This document shows positions 20,024 to 31,999 of a DNA stretch of 64,000 nt, in pieces (position 1 is the first letter of the stretch; each line of letters starts with the position of its first letter). A program made the translations under genes and the position numbers. A model generated the notes under the pieces. It was not told the DNA's origin. It worked only from the letters and a program-made list of their open reading frames with translations, and searched no databases. Origin of the DNA: Cryptomeria japonica (lineage: Eukaryota; Streptophyta; Pinopsida; Cupressales; Cupressaceae); NCBI RefSeq assembly GCF_030272615.1, contig NC_081410.1, forward strand, positions 288,545,957 to 288,609,956, given 5' to 3'.

Positions 20024-22572
20024 AAAGAGAAATTATAGGAAAGCATCAATTTTTGTAATTTTCGATATCTTGAGAGCTTAAGAATATTTTGTTGTGATTA
20101 GAATTCATGTTTGTTTAATTTATTATTTCTTGTAACTTTGGTGGTTGCGCCAAAAATAATTTAATAATTAAACAAGTTCTGCTTATGTTTTTAGATGTTT
20201 CCTTGTCCTTGAAAATTTGGCAAAGAAACTTCATTGTTAAGCACTTATGCATTCTATCATGCTCCCTTCTATGAAGTTTCTAAAACACTGAATTTGAATT
20301 CGAATTCCTCTTTGATGAGGAACATGCTTTAGTGTTGGAAATGCACTTGGGCATTGTACTTTAGTCATTTGCTGAACGAACACAAATTTACCCTTCAAAC
20401 TTGGGCACCCATGAATAGGAGATTCCAAATTTGATCTTTTCATTGCGAGGTGCACACCTCTTGACTAGGAACACACCTAAACATTGAACTTGAAGTTTTA
20501 GATCGAAAATTTGATTTTCTCTTTGTTTCTGGTGCATTCTTCTCCATCCTGTGCATGCCATTATAAATGATTCTTGATTCTGATGTTTCACCTAGAATCC
20601 ACCTTATCCAAGCATGCCTCTCGATTCTTGATACACACCTAAACATAGTTTTCTAAACATCTAACTCTTCCTTTTATGAGGTGTGGATCTCAAATCTAGA
20701 CACACATGTATATTTAGGGCTTCACATTGTGAATCAGAATTTTGAAGCCCTTCTTTAGTGAAGTGCGTGCCTAGACACTAGATTTAGCAAATCCTCTCTA
20801 ACAACAACCTCTTTCTCCATCAAGACAAATAATTTTAAATGCTCATTTCCATAATCATGTAGAGATTTAACAAAAGACGATTAGACAAAGTGAACTAAAG
20901 AAGTTCTGAAACATGGATCACTTTTAAGAAAATGATAGACTTTAGCTTAAAACTTGAGAAAATATAAAAATTTCCATATGGGTACATTAAACAGCTAGAC
21001 AACTCTAATAATCTAAAAGTGGTTCCATATGGGTACATTAAACATCTATACAACTCCAAAAGTAGTTAACATTTACATAGAAATCTTTCTAAGGAGAATC
21101 ATTGTAACAGAAAAAGGTGTTATTATTTTCTTATATTTTCATCATATTTACAGACATGTAACTTATCAACTTCTCATTATTACAATCTTTTGTGTCATAA
21201 AAGTGCTATATTCAAATTTTAATTATATGTTATTTGTGATGGAGTTTATATATGTAATACGACTGCTTGGTCAGATGTAGTCCAACAACAAGTAACGGTT
21301 CAGGTGAAAATTAATGCACCAACAATAAATAGTGATTTTTTTGTGATTTGTAGGTTCTATTATGTACACATTTAACTGAGGTATTCAAAGAGACACTTTT
21401 TCCAAAGGTATGGAACTAGTAGCAGATGTCAATTCTAAGAAATTCTTGATTGGCTTGGGTTTAAGAGTCTTAATGGCTTTCTAGGTTCAAGCTGCCCAGT
21501 CTAAAAGTCTTTCTTTTTATACCATGAGTATCCTGAAACTTGACACCAATGTCAAGCAAAGAATGGATGATATTATTTTCTTGTATAGGTATGTACGTTA
21601 TTTAATATGGCTTCCATTTCACATTTGTTGTTTTATATAATTTCTTCATTTATTTGTTTTTAAATCTGCACTGATTTTATTTTTATATTTTGATGTAATC
21701 ATTGTGTCATTTCTTGTCTTTCCAATATTTTAGATCAACTTCTAGATGAATTGTATCTATAAAATGAGCAAGCAAACTATGAAAAATTAAAATTAATCGA
21801 GGCAAGTGCACACTCAAAAAGTGGATTGCTAGCAAATTTATAAAATTATAGCTCAAATGCTAACTACTCGATAAAGCTTGGTAGGGCCAAATGTGACTCC
21901 AAGTCAACAAAAGCAAGGCAAGACTTATCAACTTAAAAATACTTGAATTCCTTAAATAAACATAAACTTTGTGCAAAATCTAGGTATACAATGTATAAAA
22001 TGAGTCTGTAAAACATTAAGGAAGTGATTTTTGGTAGATTTGAATACAAAAAGAGTTCAATATCACATCATCATGCAAACTCAACAATTAATAAATATGA
22101 TATGTATCATGATGACTGCAAAATATCATCAAAAACTTACATATCCATGCAAATTAAAAATTTATAATTTCCTGTTCCTCATATATATTCTATTGATAGT
22201 TTGGGGCCTACTTCTCAAAGTCAGTTGTAATTCCACCCTTGAACTAGAAGGCAATGAATCCTATAGCTCAACATCTTCATCTCCCATGATCCCATCCAAT
22301 CAATAATACCTATTACTTCTGCTACATTCTCCTATGCTCTCCTCTCAAAATCAACAATTTCATTTTCTATAAAAATGTAGGTGTATTCATCTTGTGTAAT
22401 CTAGTCTCTGTATGGATCAATCTAATCCAAGTCAGTTGGATCCCAAGCAATTGTGCCCACCTATCTTTTGTGTAAATGCAAGTTGTATTCCAGAAAGTCA
22501 AGATCATTGAGGCACTTTTATTCCAACTAGTTGGGCTTCTTGATGTGGATGGGCTCAAATAAAGTCTAGTTG
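20024..22572. other. Intergenic stretch, no supported gene
   Basis: 20230-20770 has degenerate internal similarity (recurring GAGGTG and CACACCTAAACAT words) and several overlapping short minus frames without recognisable protein. TCCATATGGGTACATTAAAC occurs at about 20974 and again at about 21025, a short local duplication. 21060-22570 is AT-rich and plain. Confidence 0.6.
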
Positions 22573-23646
22573 TGTAATGTCCCCACTTCGAAATAGAATT
22601 TAATGATAAATAATAATAATGAAATTAAAATATTAAAGAACATAATTAAAATTTAATTAAGTTAATGAATGGTTAAAAGACATAAAATGAAAAGTTGTGA
22701 CTCTCAAACATGAGATATAAAAGGGAGAAGAGAACATCATTTGAGGGAGGATAATTTGGGAATCAAAGTTCAGATCTCATTAAATAAGAAGTGAAGATTT
22801 GATTGTGAAAGGTTGTGTCCTTTCAAAGGGCAGAAATAATAAAGAGTTGCACTCTTTCAAAGGGTGCTAATGGTGAAAGGGTGTGTCTCTTGTCAAAGGG
22901 CATACATGATGAAGAGGTGTGACCTTTCCCTCACATTGAGAGATATAAAGGAAAGGAATCAAAAGCCTCTAGTGACATCACCATCGATCAAATCAGATCA
23001 GAACTATTATTAAGTTACAGGCAGTAACATCTTTGTTCTTGGTGGTATGCATGGGGATGTGCTTAATTTGCATGCTTAATATGACGCCTGATAATGTTCT
23101 TATGCAGAATTTAATAGTAATATTAATAATATACACTGCAATACGTATGAGAGTGTAATAATGCCTTTCTATCACTAATTGTTCATATGACAATTAAGTA
23201 AATTACATGGTGGAGTTTGTAATACCTTTCAATCTCACCATCCAATTATGGAGGAAGAATACAAGCAAGAGCACTAGGCTCCAACAGGTATGCTAACCCC
23301 GAGTGTGGGCCAAGAGGTCAAGTTGACGAGGTCCTTGGTGCTCTTGGGCTTGTTGGAGAGTGATAGACTCGAGGCGCTTTGTGTAATTCTCCTTGAGCTC
23401 CATAATGGGGACAGGTGTAGGAAGAGAAAGGGTTGTTGAATCCTTCATATAAACTGGGCAATATATAAAGAATGTTGAATACGTGATCTATCATAGCATA
23501 ATGGAAATGTTGACTAACTTGTTGTGCAGGTTCTTGACCAAGCTTTAGTTGACAATAGTGTCCCTCTATTGTATTTAGTATTTACTATGCACTAAAATTG
23601 TGATTCTAGGTCAAAATATAAGAGGGTTCCATTAGGGGACATTACA
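22573..23646 (+). mobile_element. Solo LTR, family C
   Basis: Starts TGTAATGTCCCC and ends GGGGACATTACA, a perfect 12-bp terminal inverted repeat, with target duplication AGTTG at 22568-22572 and 23647-23651. Length 1074 bp. A TATA-like TATAAAAG at 22715-22722 suggests plus orientation. It contains a small triplicated motif around TTTCAAAGGG (22815-22905). There is no coding capacity and no internal region, so a solo LTR after LTR-LTR recombination is the simplest reading; a non-autonomous element with long TIRs is the alternative. Confidence 0.9.
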
Positions 23647-23859
23647 AGTTGTGCTTGTATCTAGAAGTGATACAATGTTGAGACAAAATCCAAAGGGCTA
23701 CCTTTTGTAGATTTGGCGTGTTTTCGTCTCAATCTTCCCACCAAGAAGACATTGAAAAGTTTTGTTGTAAGCAATAATTGTTAGTATGTGCAGAGTGAGT
23801 TTTTTTGTCACCTCGTGCTCGGTTGGCCCTCCCTCAGATAGCTAATGGTAAAAAAACAG

Positions 23860-24315
23860 CGGCTTGCTATCTTGTTTGTTATTTTCAACTCCCTAACAAT
23901 TAGCTTCTTTATTTCAATCTTAGGGGTCATCCTCTCAATGTATGTCAAAACACCCTCCATTTAGGTGTCATCCATGAAATTTTCTATGAAGAAAAAGATA
24001 GGGTTAAGGTAGTGCCTAATTGCATAAATGGGTTGATGGGGTTAATTTTTCAACCTCCAACCAATGATCTCCTAAATGTCGGTTGTCTCCCCTCAAAGAG
24101 TTTTGGAAGGCCTTCTTAGTTTTTCTTATGGCCTCACATATGTAACTCATTAGATTTTGCTTTGCATCAACCAAGTCCAAAACCATCACTAAAGGCTTGG
24201 AATCTTACAAACAAACTAATTTTAGAAACTCATCGAAAAACTATCTTTGCAAACCTCTCTTCATCAACCTTATTTAAATAAGATTAATCTAGCCATGCTT
24301 GGATCACAAATATAT
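23860..24315 (-). pseudogene. hAT transposase C-terminal relic
   Basis: Minus-strand reading across frames gives VMVLDLVDAKQNLMSYICEA, then IRKTKKAFQNSL, and further on IENFMDDTKMEGVLTYIERM. These correspond to the plant DUF659-hAT segment PLVxVLRLVDGDEKPAMGYIYEAM and the following linker before the dimerisation domain. Its right end (TTTGTGATCCAAGCATGGCT on the minus strand) resembles MFVSQAWLES of the hAT pseudogene at 60775-62680. It is cut at 24316 by sequence starting TGTAATGTCCCC. Many stops; non-functional. Confidence 0.6.
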
Positions 24316-24330
24316 TGTAATGTCCCCTTT
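24316..24330 (+). other. Isolated LTR-type 5' terminus
   Basis: TGTAATGTCCCCTTT matches the shared LTR start and interrupts the hAT relic at its left. No matching end with the duplication TATAT was found to the right, so the element it belongs to is not delimited. Confidence 0.5.
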
Positions 24331-25429
24331 TATTTGACATTGGAATGTAAAGGAATGATACAAATTATGTTGTCAGAAACTAAACTAAGTTTAATGCTAA
24401 CTAATTTTAATTGTGTAAAAGGGCCATAAAAATATTCGTTAACTCGACTTCAAATCTTAATAAAATATGAAATATTGAAGATAATGTTACAAAAACAATT
24501 GCAAACACTAGATATGGATGTTACAAAACCAAATTCGAAAGAATCACGTTCATATCTATTATAGAAAAAAACTTATGCTATAGAGAGTGAGTATCACTCT
24601 TTAAAAATGTTGTTTTTTGAAAAAAAACTAGTTTTCGAGGGAGAGAAAAATGGGAGCAAATTGATTCCAAAATTATCAAAAAAATATTTTTAGAATCTAC
24701 ATACAAAATGACACAAATAACTAGTTCACATCAACTACAAATTCCTTACAGTTTAGAAGTAATAGGTGTCTGAATTTTTTTGTTTTTTTGTTTTGTATTA
24801 AAAATGAATATTGCAGTGTCAAAGCTAGCAAAAAAGTGTAACCCAGTATTGTGGGTTCACCCAAATATAACAATGATTTCCCATGTAGCTGTTTAGAAAA
24901 ATCAGAATATTGCTCTCACAAATAAAAGTTGGTAAAAGCTGTCCAAATTCTTTGTTTTCACTATATTTGATTTGGTATTGAGTTTGGATTAGACATTCTA
25001 TGTGTTGTAAGGTATTCACACATCGCCCCATCGCAAATGCGGACCCCCACATTTTTCTTGCTTCCTAGGTCGTGTTTGAGTCTTTTGCTATTAGCCTTTG
25101 CATTAGATAAGTATAGGCGCTTAAAATGGCTATGAGTCAAGTAGATAGTCTTGCATGAGTGTGAAGTAAGTTTGCAAGGTCTAGATATCAAGAGTTCAAC
25201 CATGAGTAAGGAAGGTTTGCCAATTTGAAGGTCACTTCAAGTGCTCCTCTTAAAGGAACTTCACTTCACTTCAAGAACATTCTTTGAGTAGTGAATTTCT
25301 TACACTTCTCCCACGGAGCGAAGACTCACTCTAAGATCTCATGTTGAGCAAGTTACAAGGTATTGAAGTTGAGAGCGCAAATGAAAATGAGCAAAGGGGA
25401 GTTTGGTCTTGGTTTGAAATCCACTTCAT
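24331..25429. other. Non-coding stretch right of the isolated LTR start
   Basis: No gene recognised. Probably the body of the element starting at 24316. From about 25200 it grades into the GAGCGAACTTCAT repeat array. Confidence 0.4.
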
Positions 25430-26165
25430 GAGCTTAACCTCAGGAGCGAACTTCATCTTGAAAGCCTCAGGAGTGAATTTCACCTTCAAAATTTCATGAA
25501 CTCAGGGTTTGGAGCGAACTTCATGCTTGAGAGGATTGGACTACAAAACTAACTTCATGAGTTCACATCTTGGAGTGAAATTTATACTTCATGAGTTGCC
25601 ATCTTGTAGCGAAATTCCTACTTCATGAGTTGCAAGTAGCAAGCGAACTTCATGACTTTGCATATTGGAGCGAATACCATACTTCATGAGTTGAGCAACC
25701 CAAGCGAAATTCATACTTCATGATCTCACAATTTGGAGTGAATTTCACATTTGAAGCAACTTCATGAGTTGGAGCATTGGAGGGAACTTCAGGTTTGTGA
25801 GATTTGGAGCGTATTTCTACGAAGGTGAACTTCATGACTTAGAAGATTGGAGTGAATTTCATGAATAACCAAGGTGATTGAAACAAGTTTGACGTGCACA
25901 TCATCTAGAGTAATCTTCATCTTCAAACCTACACAAACAAATCTCAACTTCATGAATTAGCATGCATGAGCGAATTTCATATTGAATTTCACAAACTCAA
26001 CATGCAAGAGTGAACTTCATGATTGGACCTACATGAGTAAACTTCACAATTTGAAGGGTATGAGTGAAGTTCAAGAAAATGAAGAAGAGTAAGACAAGGA
26101 CAACTTCATGAACATCAAGGGTGGAGTAAACTTCAAGAGCTCCCCAAAGAGCGCTAAAACAATTT
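25430..26165 (+). repeat. Degenerate tandem array around GAGCGAACTTCAT
   Basis: About 17 units with the core GAGCGAAYTTCAT, often followed by ACTTCATGAGTTG, recur at irregular 25-60 bp spacing (for example near 25443, 25512, 25638, 25669, 25703, 25735, 25851, 25971 and 26009). Units also vary as GAGTGAATTTCAC. There is no consistent reading frame, so it is non-coding. It precedes LTR-like promoter sequence and may be part of a retroelement UTR or LTR. Confidence 0.85.
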
Positions 26166-27689
26166 CAAGTGTTGCTTCATGAGGACAAACTCTCTTTATA
26201 TGCTCTTGTTAAACCTATATATCGTGTATTTGATACTTGTTTGTTTGTTTTGCAGGACATGGAGAAAGAAATAAGGAGATCACACAAGAAGCATCCACTT
26301 ACACAGAGACATGATCTGCAACATCAACGACATGAAGGGAGTCACAAGAGAAGGAATTCCGAAGGAAAGAGACAACGGTGACATCAGAAGTTCATCAATA
26401 TTTCAAAACTAAGATTTATACCTTGCACTTCCATGATCAAGGCATTTGAGAAGACAATTTCAGAAGAGTTAATCAAAGTTAGAATATCATCATCATCATC
26501 GCTGAAGCTGAATAATGTTGAGTATCGAGATATTCTTTCACGATGATTTATCAAACCTACAAAGTGCGAGTTGAAGTGGCATCCTAGTCATCATCACAGT
26601 CACTACTCACCAATCCGGGAAGGTCTACCTCAACATGTCTTGATTCAATGAACCTGACTCACCAGTGATGGCACAAACTCCGAGGCACCTACCCTTGTTA
26701 TCTATTGGTCATGCCAAAGTGTTGTAATCATTGCATTGGCCAGAATTGAGTTTGTTGTAACAAATCCTAATTAGGGTTTTCATTGTAAAATCTTGGGCAT
26801 TGATGGAGATTCAATCCTGGCCATTCATTGTAAATAAGCTCTCTATAAAAACTCAGACTCTTCATTTGTAAAGGTTAATAGTTAATAGTTGGAGAATAGT
26901 TAATAGTGAGTAGAATAGTGAATAGAATATAATAATAGATAGCTTAGAAGAATAGCCAGATTAGAATGTAAGTTAGAGTAGGAGAAGGCAAAGATTGTTG
27001 CCAAACTTTGTTGTAAAGAACAATTGATTTCATTGAAGTTATGGTGAATTTGATTTGTTATTTCATCAACTTGCATGGTCTTTGCTACTCAATTTGCTTT
27101 CATGCTGATTAAATTGAGTGATGGAATTTGTTCAATGTATTCGTGTGGAATCCGTTTTGTCCATACCACTAGCCTCTTAGTGATTGTAAGCATGTCTTGT
27201 GTGGTCAACCGGAATGATATGAGCTTAACTTCAAATTGTTACGTGTCCATTGTTTATGCATTAACTTGAATGGTGATCAATGTTCGATGATAATGATTTG
27301 AACATCTTTGAAATGTCCTTAGAAGATTGCACTAAGCTTGTGTCAAATTGTTCAGTTTGTTGGTGAGACCTCGCTCGGTAGAATTCCATCTAATCATTCA
27401 TCCATCTTCTCACCTTCTAGGCTTTAGAATAGACTCTCTTGACTCTTCATTTTTTGTCATCTTTTTAAAAACTCAAGTTAGTTTAAGACAAAAAGTATCA
27501 CCAGATTGTAACATCAGATGATCTAGGTTCCAGCAAATCAAGCATTCAGGCAATTCAAATGTAAGTCCCCTTGTGATTCCAACATAATCAAATCAACCAA
27601 CAGAGCTTATCCACACGTAGTGACCCTACATTCATGAACCTTGGAGTCTTCTCAAGTGATCCTTAAGCTAATCTTCAACATTTGAGATA
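26166..27689 (+). promoter_or_regulatory. LTR-like region with a TATA box
   Basis: CTCTATAAAAACTCAG at 26830-26845 is a good TATA context, followed by TTAATAGTTAATAGTTGGAG-type short repeats at 26876-26935 and a T-rich U5-like stretch. Together with the family A U5 copy ending at 28214, it may form one plus-oriented LTR, but its start was not found. No gene in this stretch. Confidence 0.4.
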
Positions 27690-28214
27690 TTTTTTTTCAA
27701 GAGTGGATAAGATACCTTGGTATTTATTATGTGTTTGCATGTGCATAAAAAATACATCAACACTATGGATTAGCAATGATATTGTAATAATATCTCCGAG
27801 TTTTTCATGATTAGCTTATTATATCAATTGATTTAGTAGTACTAAACAACTTGCTTAATTTCAATTTTGAAAGCTAACTCTTTCCTACTGAATAAGTGGA
27901 AGTGGCTAGTTATATTGCCTAGTTTTTGCTACAATAAGTTTCTAGCTATTTCATTTTGTATCCCCCACTGAAACGGTGGAAGTGGCTGGTTTCACCGCCA
28001 AGTTTTGCTTTCAATAAGACTTCAGTTAATTTTTGTAATCCCCACAAAATAAGTGGAAGTGGTTGGTCATACCACCAAAATGTAGTGCTCTTTCAATGTT
28101 ATATCTTATGATCCCACTACACAAGTGGTTGAGATGGTTTATTTTGCTTATTGCTAACGCTAATGGGTGATAGTGTTGTGTTCAAAAATGGAAAAAACTA
28201 AGGGGGTTATTTCA
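27690..28214 (+). repeat. Partial LTR of family A (U5 end)
   Basis: Four units of the type AAGTGGAAGTGGCTGGTTTC at about 27895, 27975, 28055 and 28125, then GCTAATGGGTGATAGTGTTG and an end at GGGGGTTATTTCA (28214). In reverse complement this aligns with the left end of the solo LTR at 29287 (CACTTCCACTT units, CACCCATTAGC). It abuts a truncated copia pol frame exactly at 28215. The flanking bases CCATA have no partner. Confidence 0.65.
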
Positions 28215-29286
28215 CCATATCCAATGACAATGCACTCTTCAGCTTTTGGATCCAACTTAGTTCATTTTTCTTTAGGCACATGAACATAAGCCTCGTAGCT
28301 AAATACCCTTAAATGCAAAACAACAAGTTTCTTACCTGTCCACAGTTTATAAGGTGATGTATTAAGAGCCTTACAAGGAGATCTATTTAACAAGTAACAA
28401 GCAATACTTACAGCTTCTGCCCAAAAGCATTTATCAAGCCGTGAACCACTCCATTATCATCCAATTTAAAATTTCTGCCACTCCATTCTATTGTGAAGTA
28501 TACATAGTAGTTTTTTGTCTTACAATTCATGCATGCTTACAAAATTCATCAAATTCCTTAGAAGAGTATTCTTCTCCATTATTAGTTCTTAAAACTTGAT
28601 TTTACAATTTGTTTTCTTTTCAACTAAGACCTTAAAATCTTTAAACTTAGTGAAAATTTTAGATTTATGCCTTATAAAATATAACCAGGTATATCTAAAA
28701 ACATCATCAATGAAGGGGACAAAATATCTAGATCTTTCAATTGAATAAATATCCACTGGAACGAATGCATCTAAGTGAATAATTTCCAATTTGCTCTTAG
28801 ATTTATTACTACTTAAAGGAAATGATTTTCTATTTTGTTTACCAAACACACTATGTTCACAAAATTCAAAACTCTCATCAGAATAGGAAAAACCATCTAA
28901 CAATTTTCTATTCAAAATGGTTTTTAAACCATTCTCACTAATGTGCCCCAATCTATGGTGCCAAACAATACAAGTATTTTCAAATTCAATTAAATTAGAA
29001 GATTTAACAATTGTAGTGGCTTCAAGCTTAAAAAGAGTCTCTTCCTTGTCACTCTTTCTACCACCAAGTTTCCTCTTACTAATCTGCAACCATGCTTATC
29101 AAAAGTCACATGCAATCCCATATCATTTAACATAGAAACTGAAATTAAATTTCTTTCTAAACCTAGGACATGCAAAACACCTATAAGAGATTTTATTCTC
29201 CCATCACTGAAACACAATTGAATCTTACCCCTTCCGACAATAAGATATGAAGAATTATCACTGAGGTAGATTTCTCGTCCATCATT
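28215..29286 (-). pseudogene. Copia protease-C-term, GAG-pre-integrase and integrase
   Basis: From the right: GREIYLSDNSSYLIVGRGKI and GVLHVLGLERNLISVSMLND are the C-terminal protease/connection region. CIVWHHRLGHISENGLK is the GAG-pre-integrase HHCC start, then EFCEHSVFGKQNRKSF. The integrase core shows RSRYFVPFIDD and RTNNGEEYSSKEFDEFCK (family RTDNGGEY, so the second catalytic Asp is Asn here). After VRQKTTMYTSQ, NGVAE keeps the third acid. Beyond YGEITP near 28205 the frame stops at an LTR fragment; RT and RNase H are absent. Confidence 0.9.
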
Positions 29287-31219
29287 GAAATGTCCCCTCA
29301 CAATTTTTTTCAAATTTTAAACACAATAATTTCACCCATTAGCATTAGCAAGATGAAATATTGAGAGCAATACATATTGGCGATTGGACCAGCCACTTCC
29401 ACTTTTCAACAGGATTAAAAAATGCTGGAAATTAACAACTACTTGGCGGTATAACTTGCCACTTCCACTTTTTTGTGGTGAAAATTACAAACCAAAGAAG
29501 ACAACCACTTATTTAGCGGGAGTAATACATTATTAGATGAAAATCAACACTAGAAAGATAAAACAACTAAGCTAGGCGAACCTCTTCCACTTTACAGTAG
29601 GTATTGGAAAACTAATCAAAATAAAATTTGCTGTTAGTACTACCAACCAGCATTACATGGAACATCATAAGATGATTAGAGCATGAAAATGCGAGCTTCT
29701 ATCAATGTATAACCAATAGAAAACCAGAGTATCAAATGGAAGGAGATGAACAAGCATGAATGAGCATAAACCAATGATACCAAATTGTTGTTGTGCGTGA
29801 ACAACAAGTTGTATGCCTTCAAACGAACAACAAAGAAACTCTCCAAACATCCAAAGCTCACCAATATCCACTCCAAGAAGCTACAATGTGTAAACAACCG
29901 AAGGAATACTGAATATCCTCGAAAAATCCAACCAAGAAACCCTCAAAGACTCCACGAAACCCTTCCTTGCAATGCACTTATCTCCGACATAAAGTATGGC
30001 CAACATTAGGGGCAATTTGCTCCCCAAAATCAGACTCTCTACCAATCAACCCTTGAGCTCAGGAGATGAGACACCCAATGAATAGCTCTCCAACGAGCTC
30101 CTACCCACAAAAATTCGTTCATTCAATCAAGAGATCTCAATACATCCTCTGGAATCAAAATGCCCTGCGAACACAGCTAGGAGTTATATTTTCAACCTCG
30201 AAGACTGTAAAAGGAAACTAGGAGGTATTCACCCTCGAAGTAGAATTCTAGAAACAATCTGGTAGCACTTCATTGCATAAACATTTGATGATCAAAATGA
30301 GGAGTAGAGCCCTGTATTTATAGAGAAAGATCCCCTCAAATTCAAATTCAACTCCCTCCAAAAGTGAAATGAAATGAAATGCCATTTTTGACGCCAAAAC
30401 ATAAAAATTATTTGACTTAGATTAAAACCAAATATTTCTGCAAGGGGGACACCAACTTAAGCTCATGTTTTCGCTTTTTTGAAAGATTAAAACCTTTAAT
30501 AAAATATTTCTAAGGTGGACGCCCAAATAAGGTATAAATAACTTAAGTCATTTAATTAATAAATGACTTAGTCCATTCGATCAAATAATCAAGCTGGAGA
30601 AACTAAATCCAATTTGCCTGCCAAATTTAGAACTGAATCACCGGATCATCATGCGGAGCTGGACTGCTAAAAGTAACTTGTGTTGCACTGGCTTAGTCTG
30701 AAACCCTAAAATAGTTCTTACTAAAAGTAGTTTGTCTCCAAACTTCATTAGGGCACAAATCGAGAAACAATTGTCACTTACTAAAAATAGTAAGTCCGCC
30801 AAAAGTGAACAGATGGAGATGCATGTCACATTGCTGCGGAGCTCTCAAAAAACCCGAAAAAAAAATTGTCCTTGCCCTCACTTACTAAAAATAACACTTA
30901 CTAAAAATAGCATACTACTAAAAATAGTGTCCAAATGCATTTTAACCACATTTTGAGCAGGCGTCGGAACTTACTAAAAATAGTAAGTCTGGAAAAGTCC
31001 TCAGATTCAGTTGCATGTCACACCACCGCGAAGCTCTTTGAAAACCCAAAAGGAATCCGGAATCAGAATTGTAAAACTCCAACATGCAAGCCACCAAAAT
31101 TGCTAAGGCATCCTCCTAGAAAATAGGAAACCCTAATTATTGCTCTCGACTAGCCTACAGACCTCTAGAATAGGCTAACGACCAACTGAACTGATCACTG
31201 TTTGGAAAGGGACATTACA
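29287..31219 (-). mobile_element. Solo LTR, family A, copy 1
   Basis: Termini TGAAATGTCCCC (29287-29298) and GGGACATTACA (31209-31219), TSD ATCAT at 29282-29286 and 31220-31224. The TATA-like string CTATAAATACAG lies on the minus strand at 30312-30323, giving minus orientation. It shares CACTTCCACTT units, CTTACTAAAAATAGTAAG hairpins and the TATA context with the copy at 43990-46025. It is inserted in the protease of the minus-strand copia, whose reading (FFH, then YEKYDDGREIYLSDN) is continuous across the empty site apart from one base. No coding capacity; 1933 bp. Confidence 0.92.
30717..30987. repeat. Cluster of CTTACTAAAAATAGTAAG hairpins
   Basis: Perfect 7-bp-arm hairpins at 30777-30794 and 30970-30987 with variants at 30717, 30884, 30901 and 30920. 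Equivalent hairpins occur in the other family A LTR at 45663-45680 and 45777-45794, so they are a family feature and not a local accident. Confidence 0.9.
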
Positions 31220-31224
31220 ATCAT

Positions 31225-31995
31225 ACTTCTCATATGTGGAAAAACCACTCCTTATGAGAAGTCATGTGGTACGAGCATCTTAAATCAATTAACCAATGTT
31301 CTTTAGTCATTACATGAAGAGAAGAAATCAAAGCATCATCACCTAAGTTTGAGGATTTCTCTGTAGAGGAATCAAATTGTTTCTTTGGATTCTTCCATTA
31401 CCTTTAAATTTGTCCCGTCGTTGCACAATATCAACATTTCACTTCATTCTTTCTATCAAGAGTTTTAAATCTGCCTTTAGACTTGTCTTTAGGCCCATTC
31501 TTATGTCCTTTAGACCATCTTTCTTTGGGCCTTGCCCTTACATTGAGAGCATCCCCCGAATTATCCGTAGCTTTTCTCCTTATTTTCTATGCCAAGAAAT
31601 CTCCAACGAGTGCATCTACCTTTGGATCTTTGAGGTTAGCAATGATAGCAATAATGAAATTTTCCCATGAATCAAAAGTAAAGAACAAAGAAGCATGATG
31701 CGATTGTCCTCTTCTTCAACTGAAATATCTATAGAGGCTAGTTGACTCGAAACTAAATTAAAGGAATTTAAATGCTTGCCAATTGATTCAGCTTCATCTA
31801 AAGAGAAAACAATTTCCGTTTGAAGTAAAGTTTATTTACCAAAATTTTGGCTTGGTAGATATCACCGATTTGATTCCACAAAGCATATGTAGTCGTTTCT
31901 TTTGACACATTTAAAAGAATAAAATCAGAAAGACACAACTTGATAGTACTTAATGCCTTTTTATCCACTTTCTCCTAGTCTTTGTTAATGCATGA
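31225..31995 (-). pseudogene. Copia gag (middle and C-terminal) and start of protease
   Basis: On the minus strand, VDKKALSTIKLCLSDFILLN, then WNQIGDIYQAKILVNKLYFK, is the UBN2-type gag core. Later NVRARPKERWSKGHKNGP is followed by the CCHC finger, damaged to C*YCATTGQI*R. WLIDLRCSYHMTSHKEWFF at about 31240-31300 is the protease active site with DSG changed to DLR. Stops in each frame. It continues into 28215-29286 across the solo LTR insertion. Confidence 0.88.
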
Positions 31996-31999
31996 TAGC

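Noticed and set aside
20237-20646. Three overlapping minus frames suggesting a small gene
   Set aside because: The frames are overlapping readings of one degenerate repetitive stretch and share no recognisable domain.
24316-28214. A single 3.9 kb LTR element from TGTAATGTCCCC to GGGGGTTATTTCA
   Set aside because: The flanking 5-mers differ (TATAT and CCATA), and the start does not resemble family A while the end does.
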